A DNA stretch of 39,507 bases from Flammeovirgaceae bacterium. Lineage in GTDB: Bacteria > Bacteroidota > Bacteroidia > Cytophagales > Cyclobacteriaceae. Both the position numbers and the translations under genes were made by a program. Location of the stretch: assembly GCA_023251155.1 (NCBI GenBank), contig JAHEZH010000044.1, positions 1 through 39,507 of the forward strand, in the 5' to 3' direction. Of this stretch, positions 24,267-33,249 are shown in pieces (the stretch's first letter is position 1; the number at the start of each line of letters is the position of its first letter). The notes beneath the pieces were generated by a model. The model saw nothing but the letters and a program-made list of their open reading frames with translations, searched no databases and was not told the origin of the DNA.

Positions 24267-25649
24267 CTATAGCGATTCAAGGAATTTGATCAGTGCATCA
24301 CGATCAGCCTTCGAAAGTTTCTTCACGTATTCTCTGGATGCTTCCGCTTCACCACCATGCCATAGTATGGCTTCCATTAAGGAACGTGCGCGCCCGTCAT
24401 GAAGGAAATGATGATGACCATTTACCACTTTGGTTAACCCGATTCCCCATAGCGGAGCAGTACGCCATTCACTTCCGCTTGCTTCAAAGTCAGGACGGTG
24501 ATCGGCAAGTGCCTGCCCCATATCATGAAGTAATAAATCGGTATAAGGGAATATCGTTTGGCCTGAGATCTCAGGGAAAGCTACATCGGTTTTTGTTTTT
24601 GATTTCGGTACATGGCAGCCGATGCACTTTGCCTCTCTGAATATTTGTTTGCCTTTTAACACCACGACATCACCGGCATTTCTTCGTGCCGGTACGGCTA
24701 AGGTGCGAATGTAAAAGCTGACGGATTGCAGTAAACTATCAGATACATCGTAAACGGCCTGTGAGCTGAATTGAATTTGTCCGTAGGAGTTTTCGTTGGG
24801 AAAAATGAAATTAGTGATCCCCATATCTTCATTGTACGCTCCTGCCGATTGCTGAAGAATAGTAGGATTGTTGGCTTTCCATCCGAAACGGCCCATTACC
24901 TTTTTCTTTGCCAGCTCATCCCACACGTAGTTAGGCCTGCCTGAAATGCCATCGCCATCGTTATCGTCTTCATCGGCATGCATTAATATATCGGCTTCAT
25001 CGATTGCTTCCAGTAATCCCAATCCAAACACAGGTGGCGCTATGCGCGGACTAATCATCAGGTCACCGGGCAATGGCAGGTACGGATTCTCTAATGTATA
25101 GATTGGATTTTGTAACGAGTAGGAAGTCCCATCAGCAAACGTTCCGTCTACCTCGGTATAAGAAATTTTGAAACTGGCTTCCGCAGCTACGCCAAAAATA
25201 CTTCGTGGTTGTAGTTGATTGCCAAAGCCCGGGGCAGGCATCGGTCCGCCATGTGCGGTGGTGCCTGTTACGCTAAGGCGGATAAGCAGGGATGAATTCT
25301 GTTCTCCATTCAGCGGAGGCTTGCCACGGCCATCGCCAACATGACATGATGTACACGATACGTTGTTGAAGATAGGACCAAGACCAGGATTGATAGGAGC
25401 AGGAGCGCTTACGAAAGTAGAGCCAAACGCCCCATCGCCAATGCGGTGCACTTTTGCCCTGTTGGCATTAAGATTAGGAAATTCAGAACTGAATGCACTG
25501 GCCCCACCATCAAAAATAGTTTGAGTACCCCCGGCAAACCATTCGTCTGCCGGAGTTTCCTCACGTTCCTGTGGATCGATACACGAGTAAACAGTAGTGC
25601 CCAGTGCAATGATCAACGCAATACGTAAAAGTGTTCTCTCTGTGCCCAC
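24267..25649 (-). CDS. Di-haem cytochrome, DUF1111 / COG3488 thiol-oxidoreductase-like protein
   Basis: A 460-residue exported protein with two c-type haem sites, Cys99-x-x-Cys102-His103 (NVSCTSCHVGDGRG) and Cys342-x-x-Cys345-His346 (AKCIGCHVPKSK). It has the MauG/CCP-like signature HDGRARSLMEAILWHGGEAEAS near the C-terminus. The N-terminus is a lipoprotein-like signal ending TVYSC (Cys23). Family members, called predicted thiol oxidoreductases, commonly sit next to imelysin genes in iron-regulated loci. Here it is the last gene of a four-gene operon with imelysin, Rieske and porin genes. A redox role in iron uptake is inferred, not shown. Confidence 0.93.
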   Translation of the reverse strand: MGTERTLLRIALIIALGTTVYSCIDPQEREETPADEWFAGGTQTIFDGGASAFSSEFPNLNANRAKVHRIGDGAFGSTFVSAPAPINPGLGPIFNNVSCTSCHVGDGRGKPPLNGEQNSSLLIRLSVTGTTAHGGPMPAPGFGNQLQPRSIFGVAAEASFKISYTEVDGTFADGTSYSLQNPIYTLENPYLPLPGDLMISPRIAPPVFGLGLLEAIDEADILMHADEDDNDGDGISGRPNYVWDELAKKKVMGRFGWKANNPTILQQSAGAYNEDMGITNFIFPNENSYGQIQFSSQAVYDVSDSLLQSVSFYIRTLAVPARRNAGDVVVLKGKQIFREAKCIGCHVPKSKTKTDVAFPEISGQTIFPYTDLLLHDMGQALADHRPDFEASGSEWRTAPLWGIGLTKVVNGHHHFLHDGRARSLMEAILWHGGEAEASREYVKKLSKADRDALIKFLESL

Positions 25650-25670
25650 GTTACTCTCTTTCTGTTGAAT

Positions 25671-26741
25671 TTATTTGGCATGCTCTCCTACAAACTTTAG
25701 CAGGTCTTCTTCCAATATGGTTTTCAATGCATTGATCGCATCCATCGCGTTTTGAATTTGTACGGCTTGCGTGGTGATGGCTTTACCAAAAGGGTCAGTG
25801 ATTTTACCTAACGAAGAGATGGCCGCATCCAGCTTTGCTTTGATGTCGGCATCCAATGAAAGATTGTGCGCTCTGACTAAATCTTCCAAACCTTTGCCAT
25901 CTGTTTTGTATTTGCCCAGATAGACATTCTGCACTCCTTTGATGTTGTTCGTAAAGTCAGTAATGGAATTAGATGCGAATGGAGATTCCTCCAATGAAGG
26001 GTTTTTCGCTTCATAAGGTTCTGCTAGTTTTCCGTTGGCCACCTCATCACAAATACCGGCCATGGCATTGACCAGTTCTTTGAATGCCGCTAATTGCGTT
26101 GGATATTCTGTGCTTCCTTCTCCGGCTTTAGATACTGCAGCAATGTAATTGGTTGAAGCACCTGCAGCGGACCAATTGTTACCCAACTCGGTAGTTAATT
26201 TCGTTAAGTTCAAGGCAAGACCTTCCAGGTATTGCATTTGACGATCGGTGATATCAACGGCCTTCTTTGTTCCATCCTGTCCGAAGATCAAATATTCAAT
26301 AGGGTGAAACCCTTTCAGGGCATCATCAAGATCATCGATGTACGTTTCAGTGAAAACGTTGTTGCTGTTCAGCTGTGCATCAAGGTCAATGAAGTTTACC
26401 GGCCAGGTATCAATACGTGGGTCAATGCTTTCAGTTGCTACGGGTCCAAACAAATGTGCTTCGGTTTGTTCCCAGATCGTACGTGCTTCTTTCCATGTTT
26501 GCTGGATGGCAGCAAGGTTTGCATCGGTCTTGCTTGCTTTCAGTGTTGCTACTTGGGTATTCAGCAAGGCAGCTTTGGTTTGTAATTCCGTATAGGTTGC
26601 ACTTGCCACCCCCGTAGAGAAATCCGAAAGAATCTGTGCATTCAGATCGGTATCGAAAGGGGCTACTTTGTCATTGTCATCGCTGCAGCGGGTTAAACCC
26701 GCTACCACTAGAGCACCCGCTATCAGGTAGTTGATTTTCAT
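25671..26741 (-). CDS. Imelysin-family iron-binding lipoprotein
   Basis: A 356-residue mostly helical protein of the imelysin (EfeO-like/IrpA) family. Visible signatures are WKEARTIWEQTEAHLFGPV (residues 83-101), the IDTWPVNF stretch and the conserved GFHPIEYLIFG (residues 144-154), the GxHxxE site thought to bind iron. The N-terminal signal ends LTRC at Cys19, so a lipid anchor is likely, although Arg at -1 is unusual for a lipobox. It lies 21 bases upstream of the di-haem gene and 3 bases downstream of the Rieske gene, so the four genes form one transcript. Relatives take up ferrous or ferric iron in the periplasm. Confidence 0.94.
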   Translation of the reverse strand: MKINYLIAGALVVAGLTRCSDDNDKVAPFDTDLNAQILSDFSTGVASATYTELQTKAALLNTQVATLKASKTDANLAAIQQTWKEARTIWEQTEAHLFGPVATESIDPRIDTWPVNFIDLDAQLNSNNVFTETYIDDLDDALKGFHPIEYLIFGQDGTKKAVDITDRQMQYLEGLALNLTKLTTELGNNWSAAGASTNYIAAVSKAGEGSTEYPTQLAAFKELVNAMAGICDEVANGKLAEPYEAKNPSLEESPFASNSITDFTNNIKGVQNVYLGKYKTDGKGLEDLVRAHNLSLDADIKAKLDAAISSLGKITDPFGKAITTQAVQIQNAMDAINALKTILEEDLLKFVGEHAK

Positions 26742-26744
26742 AAA

Positions 26745-27200
26745 TTATGATTTAAGGTTGGATATATTGATTAGTAAGGAATCGTTTTTGAGTTCTGTTT
26801 TGAATTTCTGTAATGGATAAATAGCAGGTTCCGTTTTTACATTTCCATCCAGATCGAAAGCGCTTCCATGAGCAGAACAGTACAATCCATTGGATGTCGC
26901 TGTTAATGGATTAGACTGATGAGAGCATTCCATGTAAATGGATTGGTATTCCGTTTCTGATTTTTTGATGACCAGTATGTCGTACGTCATTTGCATATCA
27001 CGCACAATCAGAAGTGCAGATGTTGCGAAGGAAGAAACGGGAATCTCTAGAGTGCTTGCGTTGAATTTCGTTTTAAATACCGGTAATGCAGGTGCGCAAG
27101 AAGCAGCGATCTGGCTTAATACCAAACCGGTAGCGGTTGCTCCCAGGCAAGCGGTGCAGGAAGATCGAATAAATTGTCTGCGACTGATTGCTGATTTCAT
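26745..27200 (-). CDS. Tat-exported Rieske [2Fe-2S] protein
   Basis: A 151-residue protein with a twin-arginine motif (SRRQFIR, Arg7-Arg8), then a hydrophobic stretch ending at a lipobox-like Cys35 (IAASC), and a Rieske fold. The cluster ligands are Cys92-x-His94 (MECSHQSNPL) and Cys108-x-x-His111 (YCSAHGSAFDLDG). Loop 2 ends DLDG, as in arsenite-oxidase-like small Rieske proteins. A folded iron-sulfur protein exported by Tat and lipid-anchored fits a periplasmic redox partner. It sits between the porin gene (5 bases) and the imelysin gene (3 bases), which points to an electron-transfer role in this iron operon. The partner that reduces it is unknown. Confidence 0.92.
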   Translation of the reverse strand: MKSAISRRQFIRSSCTACLGATATGLVLSQIAASCAPALPVFKTKFNASTLEIPVSSFATSALLIVRDMQMTYDILVIKKSETEYQSIYMECSHQSNPLTATSNGLYCSAHGSAFDLDGNVKTEPAIYPLQKFKTELKNDSLLINISNLKS

Positions 27201-27205
27201 CGTGT

Positions 27206-28426
27206 TTAGAAGCTGTAGCCGATACCCAGGTTGACGAATCCGTTTGAGGTATAATAGGGAAGCGTCTGCGGGAAAGGGGTTACCACCAAATCCGGATTGC
27301 GTGCGCCGGTGTTCCTTAATACATAATCTGCTTTGATCACTACACCCTGCGTGGGCTGATAAGTGAACCCAACTACCGTAAATTTTTTATTCAGCGTTCC
27401 GTTCTCAATACCATTGGCAGGCAAACGCTGATTCATGTTCAGCCATTCATAACGTGCGAATACAGTAAAGTTTTTTGTTGTAGTGGGCTTCCATGCTTTG
27501 ATCAGGTTATAACCCAATTCGGCATAGGCACCCATCATCGCAGCAGGTGTATTGTTGGCGTAGGCGCGATTGATGCGGTAGGCATCCGATATCTGCACTG
27601 TTGTGCCAAGGGCCTTAAACGAAATTCCATTTTTGTGGTATTGAATGTCTGCTTCGAGCAAAGCCACCGGTGTACCAAACGCACCCGACTTTAATTGAAG
27701 ACTATCTGCTACACGTTTTACCAGACCAGCACTGCCACCATAATAAGCCGAAGCCTGCAAGCGAAAATCGTTGATGTAATAAAGTAATGCACCGGTAAGC
27801 GCAAGATTCGATGCACTTGCGTTACTTCCCTCAAAACGTCCATCGGCTATGCCAGTGCCGTTGGTAAATGTGCCGGAGTTCAGTCCATTCATAACCGCAA
27901 AGGAGTAATTCAATCCGGGTATTCTTCGCACATTACCATAGACACCTACTCCCAATTCGCGCCAGGTGGCCGGTATTAAAAAAGTTTCCACATACGTGCG
28001 GTCGTTGCCATTGAAGGTGGTGGGCAAGTGATTTTCGTTGATAATACCAATGCGTGGAATGAACAAACCGGCAGTGAGATACACATCGCGGTTGACGTTG
28101 AACTTAAGGAAGAGCTGCTCCATGCTGAGCTCTCCTTTAAATTTTCCGGTGGAGCTGACGCCCGCATCTTCCAGTTCCATTTCCGAGAAGAAGTAGATCT
28201 TGCTGCTGAACTTGTGACCAAGGAAAAGTACGTTACGGGTGAGGTTGGCTACGCCGATTCGGTATCTGAGGTCATACGCTACTTTGGCCTGTCCATAGCC
28301 AGATAGTACAGTGGGCTGGTTCGACCGGACCAGGCCAGCATTAAGAGAATCTTCTTTAGTGAAAATCTGTGCGTTAACAGCATAAGTTGCTAGCAGTAAG
28401 ATGATTAGTAGTAAAATTTTCGTCAT
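27206..28426 (-). CDS. Outer-membrane beta-barrel (porin-like) protein, first gene of the iron operon
   Basis: A 406-residue secreted protein: signal peptide of about 19 residues ending NAQ, then alternating strands with aromatic girdles and glycine turns, ending in the outer-membrane signature VNLGIGYSF with a C-terminal Phe. The strands resemble phosphate-selective porin O/P-like proteins of Bacteroidota. The start ATG at 28424-28426 is followed upstream, after four bases, by an iron box (28431-28450). I infer an iron-regulated pore or channel supplying substrates to the Rieske, imelysin and di-haem proteins encoded next. The substrate is unknown. Confidence 0.85.
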   Translation of the reverse strand: MTKILLLIILLLATYAVNAQIFTKEDSLNAGLVRSNQPTVLSGYGQAKVAYDLRYRIGVANLTRNVLFLGHKFSSKIYFFSEMELEDAGVSSTGKFKGELSMEQLFLKFNVNRDVYLTAGLFIPRIGIINENHLPTTFNGNDRTYVETFLIPATWRELGVGVYGNVRRIPGLNYSFAVMNGLNSGTFTNGTGIADGRFEGSNASASNLALTGALLYYINDFRLQASAYYGGSAGLVKRVADSLQLKSGAFGTPVALLEADIQYHKNGISFKALGTTVQISDAYRINRAYANNTPAAMMGAYAELGYNLIKAWKPTTTKNFTVFARYEWLNMNQRLPANGIENGTLNKKFTVVGFTYQPTQGVVIKADYVLRNTGARNPDLVVTPFPQTLPYYTSNGFVNLGIGYSF

Positions 28427-28430
28427 CTGT

Positions 28431-28450
28431 ATTTAGACCAATTATAAATA
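28431..28450 (-). promoter_or_regulatory. Candidate iron box upstream of the porin-Rieske-imelysin-di-haem operon
   Basis: ATTTAGACCAATTATAAATA contains TTTAGA-N5-TATAAA, which is one mismatch from the perfect dyad TTTAGA-N5-TCTAAA found upstream of the siderophore receptor. The operator begins five bases upstream of the porin start codon, so a bound regulator would block transcription or translation initiation. Which regulator (a Fur or DtxR-type protein) is not determined. Confidence 0.55.
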
Positions 28451-28505
28451 ATTCGCAATTATACTGACTAGAGAAGAGAAAAAATTAGAAATCGATAAGA
28501 AAATG

Positions 28506-28545
28506 ATTAAAAAATATCGCGGAATGCGAAGAGCCTGTTTCGCGA
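28506..28545 (-). terminator. Rho-independent terminator after the AraC-type regulator gene
   Basis: Read on the minus strand, TCGCGAAA pairs with TTCCGCGA (8 positions, one G-T wobble; plus-strand arms 28517-28524 and 28538-28545), followed by TATTTTTTAATC. It lies 81 bases downstream of the AraC stop and separates it from the iron operon. The rest of the gap (28451-28505 and 28546-28625) shows nothing I recognise. Confidence 0.7.
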
Positions 28546-28625
28546 ATAATCATTCAACAGCAATGAGAAAATCACTGCGTTTAGATCTTTCGCATGGCAA
28601 CAGATGGGGCGTGGCTCGTTTTTAT

Positions 28626-29531
28626 TCAGGCTTTACCAGAATGATTCATCAGGTACTTCTTTGGTGTGATACCAAACTTCTTGCGAAAAGCAGCAATGAA
28701 ATGACTGGGGTTGGTATAGCCGATCTCATACGCCACCTCATTAACCTGGAATTTGTGAGAATCCAACAGTGCGCGGGAGTGATCGAGTTTATGATCGAGC
28801 AGGTAGCCATATACCGTGTTGCCATAGATTTCTTTGAACCCCACTTTAAGTTGGTATTCATTAAGCCCGGCAAACTTGGCCAGTTCTTTCAGGCTGGGTG
28901 GTGACTCCAGGTTTTTAAGCAAGTGCTCTTTGGCATGTTTGATTTTGCGAACCGTTTCTTCATCGTTTAGGAACGGGCAGCTTTCTGTGTTTGGTTTCTT
29001 GGTAGAGAAATAAAGACTCAGCATTTCCAGTGCTTTTGCCTGATAATATAATTTCTCTGAACTTTCACTTAGTTGTACAGTGAACAGCTGATTAAGTACA
29101 ACATAAAGCCCTGCCGGAATCTCGCGCTCATCGTAAAACTTGCGATTGGCATTTTCTCCTTTCAAAAAGGGAAGGGAGTCATGAATGAATAATTTGTGAA
29201 GGCTTTCCAGTGTAATGGATAGGAAAACCATTTTGGTTTTCCGGGAAAGCCGCAATAAGAAAGGAAGATTTTTTTCCGGGTTATAGAAGAAGTAATTCTG
29301 TTGTTTTTGGATCTCGCGGCTGTAATGCGGGCCGAATTCAAACACGGCATTGCCCTCCAGGCAGAAGTAAAAATGAATCACGTTTTTGATCACTTCACTG
29401 GGAAATTCCACCGCCTCTTCACTCTCATTTTCGGCCGTGATCAGTTTAAAATCCTCTCGTTCAAACAAGTTACGTGTTACCCTTGCGCTTACGTTTTCCA
29501 TTGGTGCGGCAGGTGCTAAATCGATATCCAT
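28626..29531 (-). CDS. AraC-family transcriptional regulator of the iron/haem island
   Basis: A 301-residue regulator. The N-terminal domain (about 1-190) is a cupin-like or sensory domain without a known signature. The C-terminal AraC HTH (about 205-298) includes LKELAKFAGLNEYQLKVGFK, the second HTH in FQVNEVAYEIGYTNPSHFIA and the end FRKKFGITPKKYL. It resembles PchR/YbtA-type siderophore regulators by position and layout. The gene is divergent from the haem receptor gene with a 202-base gap that carries a -7 element on this strand. I infer that it activates the adjacent receptor genes. An internal ATG (residue 11, MENVSARV) is an alternative start. Confidence 0.9.
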   Translation of the reverse strand: MDIDLAPAAPMENVSARVTRNLFEREDFKLITAENESEEAVEFPSEVIKNVIHFYFCLEGNAVFEFGPHYSREIQKQQNYFFYNPEKNLPFLLRLSRKTKMVFLSITLESLHKLFIHDSLPFLKGENANRKFYDEREIPAGLYVVLNQLFTVQLSESSEKLYYQAKALEMLSLYFSTKKPNTESCPFLNDEETVRKIKHAKEHLLKNLESPPSLKELAKFAGLNEYQLKVGFKEIYGNTVYGYLLDHKLDHSRALLDSHKFQVNEVAYEIGYTNPSHFIAAFRKKFGITPKKYLMNHSGKA

Positions 29532-29587
29532 AATGAGCCATTAAAAAAGTAACAGAATTTGTAGTTGAAATTGAGCTGATAAGAGCG

Positions 29588-29609
29588 TTTTGGTGCAAAA
29601 GTACCAAAA
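29588..29609 (-). promoter_or_regulatory. Promoter element and dyad of the AraC gene
   Basis: On the minus strand TACTTTTG (plus coordinates 29596-29603) fits TAnnTTTG. It lies inside a dyad TTTTGGT (29588-29594) / ACCAAAA (29603-29609). The arrangement suggests an operator over the -7 region, perhaps for autoregulation. A matching dyad is present upstream of the DUF3078 gene. Confidence 0.45.
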
Positions 29610-29691
29610 TTATAAATGGGATCCATTATTATTTAGAATGAGTATATTTTACGTCTGTGGGCATTTATAAAGAATATAAGGGTATATTTTA

Positions 29692-29708
29692 TTTAGACTG
29701 ATTCTAAT
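29692..29708 (+). promoter_or_regulatory. Candidate iron box upstream of the haem receptor gene
   Basis: TTTAGA-CTGAT-TCTAAT matches the TTTAGA-N5-TCTAAA dyad with one mismatch, 25 bases before the ATG at 29734. A second, weaker half-site TTTAGA is at 29632-29637. The AATCTTTG directly after the box is one base off the -7 consensus and may be the promoter itself, so the operator would overlap it. Confidence 0.55.
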
Positions 29709-29733
29709 CTTTGCGCTCGTATTCCACGAGTCT

Positions 29734-31770
29734 ATGAGAAATGTCGCTTTCGTTCTGGTTCTGTTCTCGGGTGTTTCGCTCGCATTTGCTCAGGAAGAAA
29801 TTCCGGATTCCATAAAGACCATTCGATTCGAAGAGGTGGTCGTTACGGGCCAGTTTGAGCCACAATCTGCCAGCAAGTCGGTGTACAGCATTCGTGTCAT
29901 TTCCATGGAGAAAATTCAATCGAAAGGGGCAGTCAAACTTCAAGATGTTTTAAATACGGAATTGAATATCCGGTTTGATCAGGATGCGAGTTTGGGGGGA
30001 TCGAATCTTTCCATGCAAGGGTTACCGGGGCAAAATGTCAAAATACTGATCGATGGCATGCCAATGATTGGCCGTCAGGGCACCTCCAATGAAATTAACA
30101 TTAATCAGATTAACATCAATTCGATTGAGCGTATTGAAATTATTGAAGGGCCCATGTCAATTGTATATGGCGCTGATGCACTTGCTGGTGCGATTAACAT
30201 AATCACCAAAAAGAATAGCGAGGGGAAATACGATTTTTCAGTAAAAGCCCAGGAGGAAACAGTGGGTAGGCATTACGGTGGAAAGGAAGGGATTCACAAT
30301 GAGAGTATTTCAGGTGGCTATTCCTGGAAGAATTTTTATACCCGCGCTGATTTGGGTAGAAATTATTTTGGCGGCTGGCAAGGTGATTCAACACGGAGAG
30401 AGAAGATGTGGCAACCCAAAACACAATGGTTGGGAAGTGCAGTTATTGGGTATAAGAATAGTTTATCCAATGTTTATTACCGGTTGGATTATCTCAATGA
30501 AGATATTTACAATCCAGGAAATTACGGACAATCCGGAAACGAACCCGGCGTAGCATTAGATCAGAATTACTTGAGTAATCGCTTGCAGCATCAATTGCAG
30601 GGTAGTCATTTCTTTTCAGACCAACTCTCATTAACTACGGCGCTATCGTACACGGATTACAGTAGAAAAACGCAGAGCGTTACGGTCAATGAAGCGACTG
30701 GTGCGGTACGTTTATCCTTGCAACCAGGGCAGCAAGATGTAACCCATTTTGATGGATGGAGTACACGCACAACCCTTCAATATAAGTTATCCGATCAGAT
30801 CGCCATACAACCGGGTATTGATCTGAACTATGAATCCGGATCTGGTGGAAGAATCAAAACAGGGACACAATCGATCGGAGATTATGCTGCTTTTCTTTCT
30901 GCAGAATGGAGCATAACTTCTAAAATTCAAATACGCCCCGGGGTTAGATTTATTCATAATACGGTTTATCAGGCACCTCCTGTTATCCCAGCCGTAAATA
31001 CCAAATTCATCATCAACCGTAATCAGGATTTCAGACTGTCCTATGCCCGAGGCTTTCGTGCACCGTCTTTACGGGAATTGTTTTTTAATTTTTTTGATGC
31101 AAGTCATTCCATTATGGGTAACCCCGATTTAAAAGCGGAGTTATCTCACAGTTTTAATGGATCATGGAATTGGAGAGTGGTAAGAACAGGATCCATCCAC
31201 TTCACCACGGTTGTAGGCGGATTTTATAATACCATTGAGAATCTGATTGGAACTACCGGCGGTAGCAATGTTGTAACCTACATTAATATTGATAAGAACA
31301 AATCAAAAGGGATCACCTGGAATAACGCACTGAAAGGAAAAAAATGGGAATTGAATTTAGGGGTAGGTTACACGGGGAGATATAATAGTTACTACGAAAG
31401 CACCAGTGATCTTGATCAGTTCTTATGGTCTCCCGAAGTGATCTCTTCGGCCACCTATCAGTTTACTAAAATAGGCACACAGCTATCTGCTTATTATAAA
31501 CTTACGGGTGCTACACCTTTTTATAACCCACTGTCTGCTGGTGGTTTTGAGTTAGCAGAGACTCCTTCTTTTCATTGGATGGATGTAAGTATTCAAAAGC
31601 ACCTTGGAAAATATTTAGCACTCACCGGTGGTGCCCGGAATCTATTTGATGTAAAAAGTATTACCTCCACCTCCACAGCTACCGGAGGCGGGCATACCTC
31701 CGGGGCACAGAAGCCAGTAGGGTACGGACGCTCTTACTACTTGAGTATTTCTTTTTCAATTAATAAATAA
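29734..31770 (+). CDS. TonB-dependent outer-membrane haem receptor (HmuR-like)
   Basis: A 678-residue receptor: signal peptide (residues 1-19), TonB box region with EEVVVTG, plug domain (about 45-160, LNIRFDQDASLGGSNLSMQG, LIDGMPM, GPMSIVYGADALAGAINII) and a 22-stranded barrel. The haem-receptor signature is present: FRAP at residues 441-444, NPDL at 463-466 and His458 between them, as in HemR/HmuR types. The HmuY-like lipoprotein gene follows after 11 bases. I infer haem uptake powered by TonB. The operon is controlled by an upstream iron box and possibly by the divergent AraC regulator. Confidence 0.93.
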   Translation: MRNVAFVLVLFSGVSLAFAQEEIPDSIKTIRFEEVVVTGQFEPQSASKSVYSIRVISMEKIQSKGAVKLQDVLNTELNIRFDQDASLGGSNLSMQGLPGQNVKILIDGMPMIGRQGTSNEININQININSIERIEIIEGPMSIVYGADALAGAINIITKKNSEGKYDFSVKAQEETVGRHYGGKEGIHNESISGGYSWKNFYTRADLGRNYFGGWQGDSTRREKMWQPKTQWLGSAVIGYKNSLSNVYYRLDYLNEDIYNPGNYGQSGNEPGVALDQNYLSNRLQHQLQGSHFFSDQLSLTTALSYTDYSRKTQSVTVNEATGAVRLSLQPGQQDVTHFDGWSTRTTLQYKLSDQIAIQPGIDLNYESGSGGRIKTGTQSIGDYAAFLSAEWSITSKIQIRPGVRFIHNTVYQAPPVIPAVNTKFIINRNQDFRLSYARGFRAPSLRELFFNFFDASHSIMGNPDLKAELSHSFNGSWNWRVVRTGSIHFTTVVGGFYNTIENLIGTTGGSNVVTYINIDKNKSKGITWNNALKGKKWELNLGVGYTGRYNSYYESTSDLDQFLWSPEVISSATYQFTKIGTQLSAYYKLTGATPFYNPLSAGGFELAETPSFHWMDVSIQKHLGKYLALTGGARNLFDVKSITSTSTATGGGHTSGAQKPVGYGRSYYLSISFSINK

Positions 31771-31781
31771 TAAAATAATAT

Positions 31782-33221
31782 ATGATGAATACATTTTTCA
31801 AAACCTCATTGTTGTTGATCGTGCTCTCGGGATTGGTGATTCTCGTCTCTTGTAAAGATGATCCGGAGTTACCCGAAAATCTTACGGCATTTGAATCGGA
31901 TCAGTTAGGGTTAGCTTCTGCCGAAACGGAATTGGCCATCAACTTACAACTCACTCGTGAAGCGGAGGTGGAAGGTACTGCAACCATTCTCATTGAGCCA
32001 ACCGGATTGACCTACGGAACTGATTTTACCACTGAACCCAATGCCACCGCCAATAGTTTTGCGATAACGATACCTGCAGGAGCGACTACGGCTTCCTTTA
32101 AAGTGAAGAAAACAGCTGGTGCTTTATTTGACGGAGATGAAAAAATAAAGTTCACCATTTCTTCTCTTGCCCCTTCGCTGGTAGTGGGTACTAAAAAAGA
32201 GTTGACGGTTACTTTTGCGGAGATTATTGCCGCCAGTGGTGCTTTTGAAATCAACGGTGGTGGTGCTTTGTATCCTAATAAAGTATTCATTGATTTAAGT
32301 GCAAATCGCCAGACAGCAATAGCCAGAACATCATGGGATCTTGCCTTCTCTTCGTCAGCGGATGAATTTCGGGTGATATTAAATTCGCCCAATGGAATGC
32401 TGGCACGTGCATTGGATAAAACCGATTTGAATGCGGTCACGGCTGCCGATACCGTTGGATTTGGTGCCCAACTTTCGTTGAATGCAATTTTCAGTGCAAT
32501 AACTACTTCTCCTCTTCCGGAGTGGGTCAAAACAGCCACGGCCTGGATGGATAGCCCAACCGGTGATTGGTCAAAAACAGCCATCGCTTCAGTATCTACC
32601 ACCTTAGCTGAAAACAAAGTGTACATTATTAATCGTGGTACAGGAGCCGGAAGCCCATCGCCTGCATTAGGATGGAAAAAAATCCGGGTTATTCGTAATG
32701 GAAGTAACTATACTTTGCAACATGCGGATATAGGGGCAACTACTTTTACAGAGGTACAGGTTACTAAAAATACCGAGTACCGTTTTCAATACGTTAGTTT
32801 CGCAACAGGAGTAGTGAGTGTAGAACCGGCTAAAACAAAATGGGACATTGCCTGGACCGGATTTACAAATACAACACCTATCGATGCAACGAATGTTGTT
32901 CCTTACTACTTTCAGGATGTTATTTTATCCAATACAGCTGGTGTACAGGCTGTTCAGGTTTTAACCAGCGCTGTGTCGTACGAGGCATTTGCGGAAGCAA
33001 ATATTACCGGTCTTTCTTTTAGTACAAGTCAAATTGCGATTGGTTCAGCATGGCGTTCGGGCGGTGGTCCGGGCACATCACCAAGTATCCGCGCTGATCG
33101 ATTCTATGTCATCAAAGATATCGATGGAAATTATTACAAGGTGAAGTTTACGGCCTTGACCACCAATGGCGAAAGAGGAAAACCTCAGATCGCATTTGCG
33201 CTGGTGAAGAAAGCCAGCTAA
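31782..33221 (+). CDS. HmuY-family haem-binding lipoprotein with N-terminal Calx-beta-like domain
   Basis: A 479-residue surface or outer-membrane lipoprotein: signal ending LVSC (Cys24). Residues about 35-140 form a Calx-beta-like domain (ASAETELAINLQLTREAEVE, GTDFTTEPNATA, FDGDEKIKFTIS). The HmuY part follows, with VFIDLSANRQTAIARTSWDL and KWDIAWTGFTN, and ends with the family's DRFYVIKDIDGNYYKVKFTA. HmuY captures haem and passes it to its TonB receptor; the gene upstream is just that. The length is about twice the classic HmuY because of the added domain, which could tether or present the haem-binding part away from the surface. The haem ligands are not evident to me. Confidence 0.9.
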   Translation: MMNTFFKTSLLLIVLSGLVILVSCKDDPELPENLTAFESDQLGLASAETELAINLQLTREAEVEGTATILIEPTGLTYGTDFTTEPNATANSFAITIPAGATTASFKVKKTAGALFDGDEKIKFTISSLAPSLVVGTKKELTVTFAEIIAASGAFEINGGGALYPNKVFIDLSANRQTAIARTSWDLAFSSSADEFRVILNSPNGMLARALDKTDLNAVTAADTVGFGAQLSLNAIFSAITTSPLPEWVKTATAWMDSPTGDWSKTAIASVSTTLAENKVYIINRGTGAGSPSPALGWKKIRVIRNGSNYTLQHADIGATTFTEVQVTKNTEYRFQYVSFATGVVSVEPAKTKWDIAWTGFTNTTPIDATNVVPYYFQDVILSNTAGVQAVQVLTSAVSYEAFAEANITGLSFSTSQIAIGSAWRSGGGPGTSPSIRADRFYVIKDIDGNYYKVKFTALTTNGERGKPQIAFALVKKAS

Positions 33222-33249
33222 GACTTTTGGTTTAGTTTGATGGGTGTGA

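Noticed and set aside
32012..32626. 204-codon minus-strand ORF inside the HmuY-like gene
   Set aside because: The plus-strand frame has clear HmuY features; the antisense ORF lacks any family signature.
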